NCBI RefSeq assembly: GCF_039522585.1
Contig: NZ_BAAADR010000002.1
DNA length: 64,000 bases
Source of the DNA: Bisbaumannia salifodinae
Lineage (GTDB): Bacteria > Pseudomonadota > Gammaproteobacteria > Pseudomonadales > Halomonadaceae
Reading direction: 5' to 3' (one strand)
Position numbers and translations under genes: made by a program. How positions within the stretch are numbered: the first letter of the stretch is position 1; every line of letters begins with the position of its first letter. Below, in pieces: positions 8,790 to 17,136 of the stretch. The notes under the pieces were generated by a model. The model saw only the letters and a program-made list of their open reading frames with translations. It did no database searches and was not told the DNA's origin.

Positions 8790-9218
8790 ATGACGACCTA
8801 TATCGTGGTGGCCGACGCGGCGCGCGCCCGCGTCTTTACCCGTGAGGGACTGAAGCTGGAAGAGAAGGAGAGCCTAGTGCATGCCGAGGGGCGCCTGCAC
8901 GAGGGTGACCTGGTGACCGATGGCGGTGGCGAGGTGCATGAATCCATGGCGCGCACCTCGCGAACCTCGGGGGGAGAGAGCGTCGCCTCCCATCACCAGG
9001 CGGAAATCTTCGCCAAGCAGGTGGCGGAGTGTATCTATCGTGCCCGGGTCGGTAATCATCTGCGCAAGCTGATCCTGGTGGCCCCGCCGCGTTTCCTGGG
9101 CATCCTGCGAGACAAGCTGGATGCTGCGACCCACAAGTTGTTGATTCATTCCCTGCCCAAGGACCTCTCCAAGGCGTCCCTGGCGGATATTCAGGAGGCG
9201 GTCAGCGATATGCGATAA
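8790..9218 (+). CDS. Host attachment family protein
   Basis: A 142-residue cytoplasmic protein resembling the family named for proteins required for attachment to host cells (PF10116 type). Visible features are the N-terminal TYIVVADAARARVFT, the central HHQAEIFAKQVAECI and LVAPPRFLGILRDKL. The start is the ATG 6 bases after AAGGAG; the frame extends 20 codons upstream without a ribosome-binding site. The molecular function of this family is poorly defined; related proteins occur in many free-living gammaproteobacteria. Confidence 0.75.
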   Translation: MTTYIVVADAARARVFTREGLKLEEKESLVHAEGRLHEGDLVTDGGGEVHESMARTSRTSGGESVASHHQAEIFAKQVAECIYRARVGNHLRKLILVAPPRFLGILRDKLDAATHKLLIHSLPKDLSKASLADIQEAVSDMR

Positions 9219-9344
9219 GCGAATGCTTATGTTCTAGGCGACGCTAAAGCTCGTCGGGTCGGCAGCCGATACCTAGGTCTAATGCCGGCCCATGGCACCC
9301 GTGGGGCGGCTCTCACAACAACTTCCCGACGAGCGAGACCCCGC

Positions 9345-11231
9345 ATGCTGACATCCCTGCGCACCCGCATCCTGATTGCCGCCGTGGTGGTCATCACCCT
9401 GGCCCTGGTGATCAATGGCGTGGCCAGTTACTTCACCCTGCAGTCTCATAACGAGCGCCAGATCGCCCAGCAGCTCGATGCCACCGCCGAGGGTCATGCC
9501 CAGGCCGTCGGCGAGTGGATCGAGGCGCGCCGGGCCATGACCGCCGCCACCGAGGATGCCGCCTTCGTCGACGATCCCATGCCAGCCCTGCTGCAGCTGG
9601 CCGCCTCCGGCGGGTTTCTCTCTGCCTATATGGCCACCCCTCAGGGCAGTGAGCTGATCACCTCCGACGGCTGGGAGCCGCCCGCCGACTACGATCCCCG
9701 CGTCCGTCCCTGGTATCGCGGGGCCGAGGCCGCTGGCGAGACCATCGTGACCCTGCCCTACAGCGATGCCAATACCGGCCAGCTGGTGGTGACCATTGCC
9801 CACCCCATCTACCGGAACGACCGCCTGCACGCCGTGCTGGCCGGCGATATCGTTATCGACACCATCGTCGAGGGGGTCGCCGAGATCCGCCCCTCCGCCG
9901 AGAGCTTCGCCTTCCTGGTGACCGGCGACGGCACCCTGATCGCCCACCCGGATCCCACCCTTTCCCTGGAGCCTTCCAGTCGCCTCAACCCGGCCCTGGA
10001 CGCCACCTTCCTGAACGAGCTGCCTGCCGCGAGCACGCCGCCGCTGCTGGAGCTCGATGGCCGCGAGCGACTGCTGGGGAGCCGGCCCATCGCCGGCACC
10101 GACTGGCAACTGGTGGTGGCCCTGGACGAGCGTGAGGCCACCGCCGGCCTGCGCGCCATCCTCGGCACCTCGGCCCTGACCCTGGTGCTGGTGGCCCTGG
10201 GGGCGGTGCTGGTGCTGGGTGCGCTGCTCAAGGTGGTGTTCCGTCGCCTGCAACTGGCTCGGGATGCCATGGGGGACGTGGCCAGTGGCGAGGGGGACCT
10301 GACCCGTCGCCTGCCGGAGGAGGGCCAGGACGAGGTGGCGCAGATCGCCCAGGCCTTCAACCGCTTCGTGGCCAAGATGGAGGCGGTGATGATGACCATT
10401 CGCGACAGCAGCGAGTCGGTGCGCATCGCCGCCAACGAGATCGCCAGCGGTGGCCAGGACCTGTCGCGGCGCACCGATAGCGCCGCCTCCAGCCTGCAGC
10501 AGACCTCCGCCTCCATGGAGGAGATCACCGGCACCGTGGCGCAGACCGCCGACTCCGCCCAGGAGGCCAACCAGCTGGCGCTCTCCGCCTCCCAGGTGGC
10601 GGCCCGGGGCGGCGAGGTGGTGGGCGAGGTGGTTACCACCATGGACGCCATCGGCGACTCCTCGCGGCAGATCGCCGAGATCGTCAACGTGATGGACGGC
10701 ATCGCCTTCCAGACCAACCTGCTGGCGCTCAACGCCTCGGTGGAGGCGGCCCGGGCCGGCGAGCAGGGCCGCGGCTTCGCGGTGGTGGCCGGCGAGGTGC
10801 GTAACCTGGCCAGCCGCAGTGCCAATGCCGCCCAGGAGATCAAGGCGCTGATCGAGGCCTCGGATAGCCGCGTCAAGGACGGTGCCAGCCTGGTGAGCCA
10901 GGCCGGCGAGACCATGGAAGAGATCGTCGCCAGCGTGACCCGGGTCACCGATGTGCTGGGCGAGATCAACGCCGCCGCCGGCGAGCAGCGCGATGGCATC
11001 GGCCAGGTCAATGTGGCGGTCACCGAGCTGGACGGCATGACCCAGCAGAACGCCGCCCTGGTGGAGGAGTCCACCACCGCCGCCGAGCAGCTCAAGGAGC
11101 AGGCGGATCGCCTGGCCGAGGCGGTCGGTGCCTTTACCCTGTCCCAGTCCGCGGCATCGGAGCGGCCCAGCCTGCCGCGAACCCCGGTGGCCGCCGCGCC
11201 TTCCCAGGAGTTGGAACACCATGCATTTTAA
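9345..11231 (+). CDS. Methyl-accepting chemotaxis protein with periplasmic Cache-type sensor
   Basis: A 628-residue chemoreceptor. Residues 3-30 form TM1 and a periplasmic sensor follows with the Cache signature DPRVRPWYRGAEAAG. A second membrane segment lies near residues 275-305, then a HAMP region and a long helical signalling domain with the conserved hairpin around IAFQTNLLALNASVEAARAG. No C-terminal NWETF-type CheR tether is present. The Cache type suggests a small organic ligand, not identified. It overlaps the next chemoreceptor by 11 bases (ATGCATTTTAA). Confidence 0.93.
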   Translation: MLTSLRTRILIAAVVVITLALVINGVASYFTLQSHNERQIAQQLDATAEGHAQAVGEWIEARRAMTAATEDAAFVDDPMPALLQLAASGGFLSAYMATPQGSELITSDGWEPPADYDPRVRPWYRGAEAAGETIVTLPYSDANTGQLVVTIAHPIYRNDRLHAVLAGDIVIDTIVEGVAEIRPSAESFAFLVTGDGTLIAHPDPTLSLEPSSRLNPALDATFLNELPAASTPPLLELDGRERLLGSRPIAGTDWQLVVALDEREATAGLRAILGTSALTLVLVALGAVLVLGALLKVVFRRLQLARDAMGDVASGEGDLTRRLPEEGQDEVAQIAQAFNRFVAKMEAVMMTIRDSSESVRIAANEIASGGQDLSRRTDSAASSLQQTSASMEEITGTVAQTADSAQEANQLALSASQVAARGGEVVGEVVTTMDAIGDSSRQIAEIVNVMDGIAFQTNLLALNASVEAARAGEQGRGFAVVAGEVRNLASRSANAAQEIKALIEASDSRVKDGASLVSQAGETMEEIVASVTRVTDVLGEINAAAGEQRDGIGQVNVAVTELDGMTQQNAALVEESTTAAEQLKEQADRLAEAVGAFTLSQSAASERPSLPRTPVAAAPSQELEHHAF

Positions 11232-13338
11232 ATCCCTGCGCTGGTTCGTGGTGGCCCTGGCCGGCGCCTGCCTGCTGGTCGTGGCCCTGGCCCTGGTGGC
11301 CTATGCCCTGGTGGCCTCGTCGCGCACCCAGGATACGGTGGCGACCCATACCCGGGCGTTGATGGAGGGCGCCGTCGATGAGCGCCTGGCGGTACTGGCC
11401 GAGGCCCAGGCGGTGGAAATACGGCGGCGCCTGGAGGAGCCGCTGCGAGTCGCCCAGATGCTGGCCCAGACCAATGCCCTGATGGGCCGCGAGGATGCCC
11501 AGGGGCGTCCCCTGCTGTGGATGGATCGCGACGAGCTCTCCACCCTGATGCGCGAGACCCTGGCGGATTACCCCGATCTGGTGGATGTCTATATCGGCTG
11601 GGAGCCCGATGCCTTCGACGTGGATCGTTTCCATGCGGGGCGCGAGGCGGATGGCTACGAGGCGGAGACGGGCCGCTACATGCCCTGGTGGTACCGGGAC
11701 GCCGATGGCGCCATCGACGTGCTGCCCCTGGGGGATATGGAGAGCGAGGCGCTGCTGCCCAGCGGTATCCGCGAGGGGGAATATTACCTCTGCGTGCGGG
11801 AGAACGAGGCGCCCTGCATCATCGACCCGGCCGCCTACGAGTTCGGCGACCAGACCCTGATGGTTACCTCCTTCAATGTGCCGGTGATGGTGGAGGGCGA
11901 CTTCCGCGGCGTGGCCGGCGCCGACCTCTCGGTGGACTTTATCCAGGGCCTGCTGGAGGCGGCCAATGCGGAGCTCTACGATGGCGCCGGCGAGATGGCC
12001 CTGGTGGCCGCCGGCGGTGGGGTGGTGGCCCATAGCGGTGCGGCCGAGCGTCTCGGCGAGTCCGCCGAGGCGGTGATGGGCGAGCGGGTGGCCGGCCATC
12101 TGGCCGCGGCCCGGCGCGATGGCGAGATGGTCGGCGTCGAGGCCGAAGGGCTGCTGGAGCGCTACCTGCCCTTCCGCATCGGCGATACCCCGACCCAGTG
12201 GACCCTGGCCATTCGCCTGCCGGAGGCGGCGGTGCTGGCCGAGCTCAACGCCCTGCAGGGCGTGCTCGCCGAGCAGCGCCGCCACGACGCCCTGGGCATG
12301 AGCCTGGTGGGGGCCCTGCTGGCGGCCCTGGGGCTGCTGGCCCTGGCCTGGGTCGGTGGGCGTATCGCCCGGCCGCTGCGTGAATTGGCGGGCCGCATGC
12401 GGGAGATCGCCTCCGGCGATGGCGACCTGACCCAGCGCCTGCCGGTGCGCGGCCGCGACGAGGGAGCCCAGTTGGCCACCCAGTTCAACGCCTTCGCCGA
12501 CAAGATCCACGACGTCTTGGTGGAGGTGCGCCACAGCAGCGAATCGGTGCGTGTCGCCGCCGCGGAGATCGCCAGCGGCGGCCAGGACCTGTCGCGGCGC
12601 ACCGATAGTGCCGCCTCCAGCCTGCAGCAGACCTCCGCCTCCATGGAGGAGATCACCGGCACCGTGGCGCAGACCGCCGACTCCGCCCAGCAGGCCAACC
12701 AACTGGCGCTCTCCGCCTCCCAGGTGGCGGCCCGGGGCGGCGAGGTGGTGGGCGAGGTGGTCACCACCATGGACGCCATCGGCGACTCCTCGCGGCAGAT
12801 CGCCGAGATCGTCAACGTGATGGACGGCATCGCCTTCCAGACCAACCTGCTGGCGCTCAACGCCTCGGTGGAGGCGGCCCGGGCCGGCGAGCAGGGCCGC
12901 GGCTTCGCGGTGGTGGCCGGCGAGGTGCGCAACCTGGCCAGCCGCAGTGCCTCCGCGGCCCAGGAGATCAAGGCGCTGATCGAGGCCTCGGATAGCCGGG
13001 TCAAGGACGGCACCAGCCTGGTGGCCCAGGCCGGCGAGACCATGCAGGAGATCGTCGCCAGCGTGACCCGGGTCACCGATGTGCTGGGCGAGATCAACGC
13101 CGCCGCCGGTGAGCAGCGCGACGGTATCGGCCAGGTCAATGTGGCGGTCACCGAGCTGGACGGCATGACCCAGCAGAATGCCGCCCTGGTGGAGGAGTCC
13201 ACCACCGCCGCCGGCCATCTCCAGGAGCAGGCGGACCGCCTGGCCGAGATCGTCGGCGGCTTTACCCTGCGCATGGAGGCCCAGACGTCGCTGGCGGCCC
13301 CCGAGGAGGCGCCCCGGCGGCTCCCCGAGCCGGCCTGA
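11221..13338 (+). CDS. Second methyl-accepting chemotaxis protein
   Basis: A 705-residue chemoreceptor translated from an ATG inside the end of the previous gene, so the pair is translationally coupled. It has TM1 at about residues 8-32 and a larger periplasmic sensor with a Cache-like DVYIGWEPDAF and MPWWYRD. A second membrane span lies near 360-385, then HAMP and a signalling domain almost identical to that of its neighbour. The sensors differ strongly, so the two receptors probably feed one array from different ligands. Confidence 0.93.
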   Translation: MHFKSLRWFVVALAGACLLVVALALVAYALVASSRTQDTVATHTRALMEGAVDERLAVLAEAQAVEIRRRLEEPLRVAQMLAQTNALMGREDAQGRPLLWMDRDELSTLMRETLADYPDLVDVYIGWEPDAFDVDRFHAGREADGYEAETGRYMPWWYRDADGAIDVLPLGDMESEALLPSGIREGEYYLCVRENEAPCIIDPAAYEFGDQTLMVTSFNVPVMVEGDFRGVAGADLSVDFIQGLLEAANAELYDGAGEMALVAAGGGVVAHSGAAERLGESAEAVMGERVAGHLAAARRDGEMVGVEAEGLLERYLPFRIGDTPTQWTLAIRLPEAAVLAELNALQGVLAEQRRHDALGMSLVGALLAALGLLALAWVGGRIARPLRELAGRMREIASGDGDLTQRLPVRGRDEGAQLATQFNAFADKIHDVLVEVRHSSESVRVAAAEIASGGQDLSRRTDSAASSLQQTSASMEEITGTVAQTADSAQQANQLALSASQVAARGGEVVGEVVTTMDAIGDSSRQIAEIVNVMDGIAFQTNLLALNASVEAARAGEQGRGFAVVAGEVRNLASRSASAAQEIKALIEASDSRVKDGTSLVAQAGETMQEIVASVTRVTDVLGEINAAAGEQRDGIGQVNVAVTELDGMTQQNAALVEESTTAAGHLQEQADRLAEIVGGFTLRMEAQTSLAAPEEAPRRLPEPA
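12568..13218 (+). repeat. Signalling-module DNA nearly identical to 10440-11090
   Basis: About 650 bases encoding the cytoplasmic hairpin of the second chemoreceptor are nearly identical, even at third codon positions, to the same module of the first, at a constant offset of 2,128 bases. The sensor halves are unrelated by eye. This points to recent duplication or gene conversion and is a potential site for recombination that would fuse the two genes. Confidence 0.85.
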
Positions 13339-13354
13339 TCCTGCGGTCGCATCA

Positions 13355-13389
13355 CGCCAAGCCCCGGGCCTCTTGCCCGGGGCTTGGCG
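13355..13389. terminator. 15-bp hairpin between convergent genes
   Basis: CGCCAAGCCCCGGGC and its exact reverse complement are separated by the 5-base loop CTCTT. It lies between the second chemoreceptor and the convergent LysR gene and probably terminates both; no long T-run follows. Confidence 0.7.
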
Positions 13390-13413
13390 TTAAAGGGCCG
13401 TTTCCAGCCGGCC

Positions 13414-14340
13414 TCAGGGGTAATAGGGCAGGGCGATCTGGTCGCTGCGCTCGACGCCCTCGGTCAGCTGCCGGCACAGCTTGAGGAATTCGCGCATCCC
13501 GGTGGTCAGGTACTTGTGGCGGTGCCAGATAAAGGCGAACTGGCGGCGCAGGTCCAGCTCCGGGGTGGCGATGGGCACCAGGCTGCCGCGGCGGAAGGCG
13601 TCGCGCAGCGCCAGCCGCGAGACGCAGCCGATGCCCAGCCCCGACTCCACGGCGCGCTTGATGCCCTCGGTATGCTCCAGTTCCAGCAGGGTATTGAAGC
13701 GCCCGCGGCGGTGGCGGGCGGCATGCTCCAGGGTCAGGCGGGTGCCGGAGCCCGGCTCGCGCATGATCCAGGCCTCGCGCATCAGCCGCTCCAGGGGCAC
13801 CGCCTCGGCCCCCGCCAGGGGGTGCTCGGGGCCGCAGAACACCACCAGCTCGTCCTCCACCCAGGACTGCATCACCAGGTCCTCGTGCTGGCAGTCCCCC
13901 TCGATCAGCCCCAGGTCCAGCTCGTGCTGGACGATGCGTTCGATGATGCCCTGGGTATTGCGCACCGAGAGGCGTACCCGGCTGCCCGGATGGCGCTGCA
14001 TGAAATCGCCGATCAGCAGGGTGGCCAGGTAGTTGCCGATGGTCAGGGTGGCGCCCACGTCCAGGGAGCCGACGCCATGCTGGCCGCGCAGCAGCTCCTC
14101 GATCTCCTCGGCGCGATCGAGCAGCGCCACCGCCTTGGGCAGCAACTGGAAGCCCAGGGCGTTGAGTCGGAGGCGCTTGCCGATACGGTCCAGCAACTGG
14201 CAGTCGAACTGGCGCTCCAGCTCCGCCAGGGCGGTGCTGGCCGCCGACTGGGAGAGGGCCAGGGCGCGGGCCGCCCGGGAGACGCTCTCGTGCTGGGCTA
14301 CGGCCACGAAGACCTCCAGCTGACGCAGGGTATAGCGCAT
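13414..14340 (-). CDS. finR: LysR-type regulator, probably FinR
   Basis: A 308-residue LysR-family regulator. It has an N-terminal winged helix (LRQLEVFVAVAQHESVSRAA, residues 5-24) and a periplasmic-binding-protein-like effector domain. It is divergent from fpr, the arrangement of FinR in pseudomonads, where FinR activates fpr under superoxide stress. The name rests on this context and on general similarity. The 150-bp shared intergenic region holds a 17-bp palindrome suitable for a LysR dimer. Confidence 0.8.
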   Translation of the reverse strand: MRYTLRQLEVFVAVAQHESVSRAARALALSQSAASTALAELERQFDCQLLDRIGKRLRLNALGFQLLPKAVALLDRAEEIEELLRGQHGVGSLDVGATLTIGNYLATLLIGDFMQRHPGSRVRLSVRNTQGIIERIVQHELDLGLIEGDCQHEDLVMQSWVEDELVVFCGPEHPLAGAEAVPLERLMREAWIMREPGSGTRLTLEHAARHRRGRFNTLLELEHTEGIKRAVESGLGIGCVSRLALRDAFRRGSLVPIATPELDLRRQFAFIWHRHKYLTTGMREFLKLCRQLTEGVERSDQIALPYYP

Positions 14341-14365
14341 ACGTGCCTCGCTCGGCAGGATCTCA

Positions 14366-14391
14366 TATCTATATTATAGATAAGCTTTATC
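14366..14391. promoter_or_regulatory. Palindromes in the finR-fpr intergenic region
   Basis: TATCTATA-T-TATAGATA (14366-14382) is a perfect 17-bp palindrome of the T-N11-A LysR type. It is followed by the overlapping dyad GATAA-GCT-TTATC (14379-14391). Both sit between the divergent starts, upstream of the fpr promoter. They are the likely binding site of the LysR regulator. Confidence 0.55.
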
Positions 14392-14403
14392 CATACAATC
14401 CAT

Positions 14404-14432
14404 TTAACAGATATGTCATCGGCTCTTAGAAT
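14404..14432 (+). promoter_or_regulatory. Sigma70 promoter of fpr
   Basis: TTAACA, a 17-base spacer and TAGAAT lie 60 bases before the fpr start. The palindromes end 12 bases upstream of the -35, a position suited to activation by a LysR protein. Confidence 0.6.
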
Positions 14433-14491
14433 TAGCACAAAGATCAGCTTAGTCGCCTTATGCGCTAATCGAATATGAGAAGGAGTCGGTC

Positions 14492-15268
14492 GTGAGCAAA
14501 TTTGCCCAGGAAGAAGTCCTCAGCGTTCACCACTGGAACGACACCCTGTTCAGCTTCCGTACCACCCGCGAGCGCAGCCTGCGCTTCAAGAACGGCCAGT
14601 TCGTGATGATCGGCCTGGAGGTGGACGGCAAGCCGCTGATGCGCGCCTACTCCATCGCCAGCCCCAATTACGAGGATCACCTGGAGTTCTTCAGCATCAA
14701 GGTGCCGGACGGCCCCCTGACCTCGCGGCTCCAGCACCTCAAGGTCGGCGACCATATCATGGTCAGCCGCAAGCCCACCGGCACCCTGGTGTGTGACGAC
14801 CTGCTGCCGGGGCGCAACCTCTACTGCCTCTCCACCGGTACCGGCCTGGCGCCTTTCATGAGCCTGATCCAGGACCCGGAGGTCTACGAGCGCTTCGAGA
14901 AGATCGTGCTGGTACACGGCGTGCGTACCGTCAGCGAGCTGGCCTACGCCGACTTTATCACCAAGGAGCTGCCGGCCCACGAGTACCTGGGCGAGGAGAT
15001 CAGCGAGAAGCTGGTCTACTACCCCACCGTGACCCGCGAGGAGTTCCACACCATGGGCCGCCTTACCGATCATATCCGCGACGGCAAGCTGTTCGCGGAC
15101 ACCGGCCTGCCGCCCATCGATCCCAAGCAGGATCGCGCCATGATCTGCGGCAGCCCGGCCATGCTCGACGAGACCAGCGCCCTGCTCGACGACCTGGGCT
15201 TCAAGATCTCCCCGCGCATGGGCGAGCCCGGCGACTATGTGATCGAGCGCGCCTTCGTCGAGAAGTAA
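14492..15268 (+). CDS. fpr: Ferredoxin--NADP+ reductase
   Basis: Fpr is a cytoplasmic FAD enzyme that exchanges electrons between NADPH and ferredoxin or flavodoxin, used in Fe-S repair and oxidative stress. The 258-residue protein has the FAD motif RAYSIAS (51-57), the NADP site STGTGLAP (114-121) and the short VEK C terminus of the bacterial subclass. The start is GTG with AGGAG 7 bases upstream. It might also feed the nearby Rieske ferredoxin, although that cluster has its own reductase. Confidence 0.95.
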   Translation: MSKFAQEEVLSVHHWNDTLFSFRTTRERSLRFKNGQFVMIGLEVDGKPLMRAYSIASPNYEDHLEFFSIKVPDGPLTSRLQHLKVGDHIMVSRKPTGTLVCDDLLPGRNLYCLSTGTGLAPFMSLIQDPEVYERFEKIVLVHGVRTVSELAYADFITKELPAHEYLGEEISEKLVYYPTVTREEFHTMGRLTDHIRDGKLFADTGLPPIDPKQDRAMICGSPAMLDETSALLDDLGFKISPRMGEPGDYVIERAFVEK

Positions 15269-15295
15269 GCGTTACGTCATTAGACGGGAAGAAAA

Positions 15296-15329
15296 AACCG
15301 CCCCCATGGCCATTGCCTTGGGGGCGGTT
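15296..15329 (+). terminator. Terminator-like hairpin after fpr
   Basis: AACCGCCCCCA pairs with TGGGGGCGGTT across a 12-base loop, preceded by six A and followed by a weak T-rich stretch. The same stem recurs at 37299-37331 after the second IclR gene. Confidence 0.7.
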
Positions 15330-15401
15330 CGCTTTGAGCTGGCTTCCCGCCGGCGTTCAGGCTGGTAGAATGCCGCCACTCACTATCGTGAAGGCGCTGC
15401 C

Positions 15402-16193
15402 GTGTTGATCCCGCTAGCCGAGCGTGTCGCTCGTCACCTCGAGGCCTCTCCTCGCACCCCCAAGTACCTCTGCCTGCGCGATGCCCTGGTCGAGCTGATC
15501 AACGAGGGCGAGTTGCCCGAGGGCACCCGGTTGCCCACCGAGCAGGCCCTGGCCGAGGCCCTGCCGCTGAGCCTGGGCACGGTGCAGAAGGCGCTGCGCG
15601 ACCTGGTGGAGAGCGGCGAGCTCTACCGCCGCCGGCGCCTGGGTACCTTCGTGGCCGGCGGCGATCATCGTCGCGAGATCACCACCCCGGCCTTCCACTT
15701 CCTGCGCCCCGACGGCTCTCCGGTCAAGCTGGTCTTTATTCGCCTGCTCAGGCGCGAGGCCCTGACTCGCCGGGGTGTCTGGGAAGCGGTGCTGGGGGCG
15801 TGCGAGAGCGGCTACCTGCATCTGGTGCGCCAGGACCGTATCGACGGCACCTTCGACTGCTATACCGAGATCTACCTGCGTGCCGACCAGGCCGGCGAGC
15901 TGATGCGTCTGTCCGCCGAGGCCCTGGAGCACGAGAGCGTCCTGCCGCTGCTGCAGCGCCTGGGGGTGGCGCCGGTCCTGGCCGATAATCGTATCGGCCA
16001 GGGGCGCCTGCCCAAGGCGGTGGCTCGGGCCATCGTGCCGGAGCTGGCCGAGGCCCCGCCCCCCGGGATGCGCCTGGAGACCCGCTACCAGGACGCCGAG
16101 GGGCGTACCCTGGCGTGGCAGATTATGTACATTCCCCCCAATGACTACCGGTTGACCCTGACCACCCAGCTCCGCCAGCTCGCCGAAGGCTAG
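15402..16193 (+). CDS. GntR-family regulator with UTRA effector domain
   Basis: A 263-residue regulator. Residues 20-90 form a GntR winged helix (YLCLRDALVELINEGELPEG and LPTEQALAEALPLSLGTVQKAL), and residues 110-260 look like a UTRA ligand-binding domain. The start is GTG (VLIPLAERV); a TAGAAT -10 lies about 30 bases upstream. It directly precedes the catabolic block and could regulate it, but its own 3' side carries repeats separating it from the block. The ligand is unknown. Confidence 0.85.
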   Translation: MLIPLAERVARHLEASPRTPKYLCLRDALVELINEGELPEGTRLPTEQALAEALPLSLGTVQKALRDLVESGELYRRRRLGTFVAGGDHRREITTPAFHFLRPDGSPVKLVFIRLLRREALTRRGVWEAVLGACESGYLHLVRQDRIDGTFDCYTEIYLRADQAGELMRLSAEALEHESVLPLLQRLGVAPVLADNRIGQGRLPKAVARAIVPELAEAPPPGMRLETRYQDAEGRTLAWQIMYIPPNDYRLTLTTQLRQLAEG

Positions 16194-16200
16194 AAACCGG

Positions 16201-16221
16201 GCTTCACCCGGAGCTTGAAGC
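16201..16221. repeat. 21-bp direct repeat, left copy
   Basis: GCTTCACCCGGAGCTTGAAG plus C matches 19 of 21 positions at 37269-37289. Both copies lie at or within a few bases of the 3' end of a regulator gene, and they flank the whole catabolic block. Confidence 0.5.
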
Positions 16222-16246
16222 CATAAGCTGGAAGCCTGAAGAAAAT

Positions 16247-16326
16247 CCCTTGCCCCTTGCCCCTTGCCCCTTGCCCCTTGCCCCTTGCCCCTTGCCCCTT
16301 GCCCCTTGCCCCTTGCCCCTTGCCCC
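16247..16326. repeat. (CCCCTTG)n heptamer tandem repeat
   Basis: About 11.4 uninterrupted copies of a 7-base unit in 80 bases, between the GntR stop and the promoter of the oxygenase operon. Such arrays change length by slippage. No dyad or spacer is present, so it is not a CRISPR. Confidence 0.95.
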
Positions 16327-16338
16327 CTCTTTCGATGA

Positions 16339-16379
16339 ATACTATATAGTATTGACAGGCGAGGCGGCTCGGCTATACT
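16339..16379 (+). promoter_or_regulatory. Promoter of the Rieske oxygenase operon with an overlapping palindrome
   Basis: TTGACA (16352-16357), a 16-base spacer and TATACT (16374-16379) make a strong sigma70 promoter. The perfect palindrome ATACTATATAGTAT (16339-16352) overlaps the first base of the -35 box and could be a binding site for another regulator such as the adjacent GntR protein. Confidence 0.7.
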
Positions 16380-16391
16380 CGTCTGCATAGG

Positions 16392-16424
16392 ATCAAATAA
16401 TAAATCGTGTTTCATTATTGATAC
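16392..16424 (+). promoter_or_regulatory. Shared 33-bp operator, copy 1
   Basis: ATCAAATAATAAATCG is followed by GTTTCATTATTGATAC. The first 13 bases are identical at 20523 and 26529, and the second half is an imperfect inverted repeat of the form rTTTCA-N4-TGAAAy. It lies just after the predicted transcription start, a repressor-like position. It is probably bound by the IclR protein encoded in the block. Confidence 0.7.
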
Positions 16425-16467
16425 GCGAGCACGGACGACCCACGCATCCAATGATGAGGACGGCCCC

Positions 16468-16785
16468 ATGAGTTGGACCCCTGTCTGCAAGACCGATCAG
16501 GTGCAGGAAGACTTCCCCTTCTCCGCCAAGCTGGGCGACAAGGAGATCGGCGTCTATGTGCTGGACGGCGAATACTACGCCCTCGAGGACGTCTGCCCCC
16601 ATGCCTATGCACTGCTCTCCCAGGGCTTCGTCGAGGATGGCCAGGTGGAGTGCCCGCTGCATGAGGCGGTATTCGACATCAAGACCGGCAAGTGCCTGCG
16701 CGAGCCCGCCGACCGGGACCTGCATGTCTACCCGGTGCGCATCATCGACGACGAAATTCAGCTGCAAGTCAGCGAGGAGGCCTGA
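16468..16785 (+). CDS. Rieske-type [2Fe-2S] ferredoxin of a ring-hydroxylating oxygenase
   Basis: A 105-residue soluble electron carrier for a non-haem iron oxygenase. The Rieske cluster ligands are C43-P-H45 and C62-P-L-H65, with 16 residues between the pairs as usual. It is the first gene of the operon; the terminal oxygenase and the FAD reductase follow, so the electron path is probably NAD(P)H to reductase to this ferredoxin to oxygenase. A short 43-base leader separates it from the operator. Confidence 0.92.
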   Translation: MSWTPVCKTDQVQEDFPFSAKLGDKEIGVYVLDGEYYALEDVCPHAYALLSQGFVEDGQVECPLHEAVFDIKTGKCLREPADRDLHVYPVRIIDDEIQLQVSEEA

Positions 16786-16789
16786 GCCC

Positions 16790-17098
16790 ATGTCCACCAC
16801 CCTCGACCATAACCCCGAGCTCAAGACCTGGGCGCGCATCATCCCCTCCTCGGAGCCGGGTCAGGGCCATATCGAGCGCCCCGGCGGCTTCGATAACCGG
16901 GTCTGGCAGAACCGCCAGCGCGCCCCGGAGGCCTTCGAGCTGGCCCTGGTGGCGGCCCTGGAGGCCGTCTTCGAGAGTGGCGCCAGCGAGCTCGAGGCGG
17001 TGATCGCCGGGCTCAACGAGCGCCATAGCCAGGATCGCCAGGGCCGGCCCTGGACCCAGGAGAGCTTCCTCCAGGAGATGGCGGTGCTGGGCCAGTAA
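16790..17098 (+). CDS. Recombinase-like helix-turn-helix protein, oxygenase-associated
   Basis: A 102-residue acidic protein resembling small proteins annotated as recombinase-like helix-turn-helix domain proteins. The recognisable core is FELALVAALEAVFESG followed by LEAVIAGLNERHSQD and RPWTQESFLQEMAVLG, which looks like a serine-recombinase-type DNA-binding module for recognising a W-T-x-x-S-F helix. It has no catalytic recombinase domain. Its start lies 4 bases after the ferredoxin stop. It may be an assembly or regulatory subunit of the oxygenase; its function is not established. Confidence 0.6.
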   Translation: MSTTLDHNPELKTWARIIPSSEPGQGHIERPGGFDNRVWQNRQRAPEAFELALVAALEAVFESGASELEAVIAGLNERHSQDRQGRPWTQESFLQEMAVLGQ

Positions 17099-17136
17099 GG
17101 CCGCGCCCCGAGACAACGATAATCAAGGTGAGAGAG

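Noticed and set aside
16247..16326. CRISPR-like array
   Set aside because: Seven-base uninterrupted unit with no spacers; a simple tandem repeat. The gene-end repeats at 62.4 and 63.0-63.5 kb likewise have no unique spacers.
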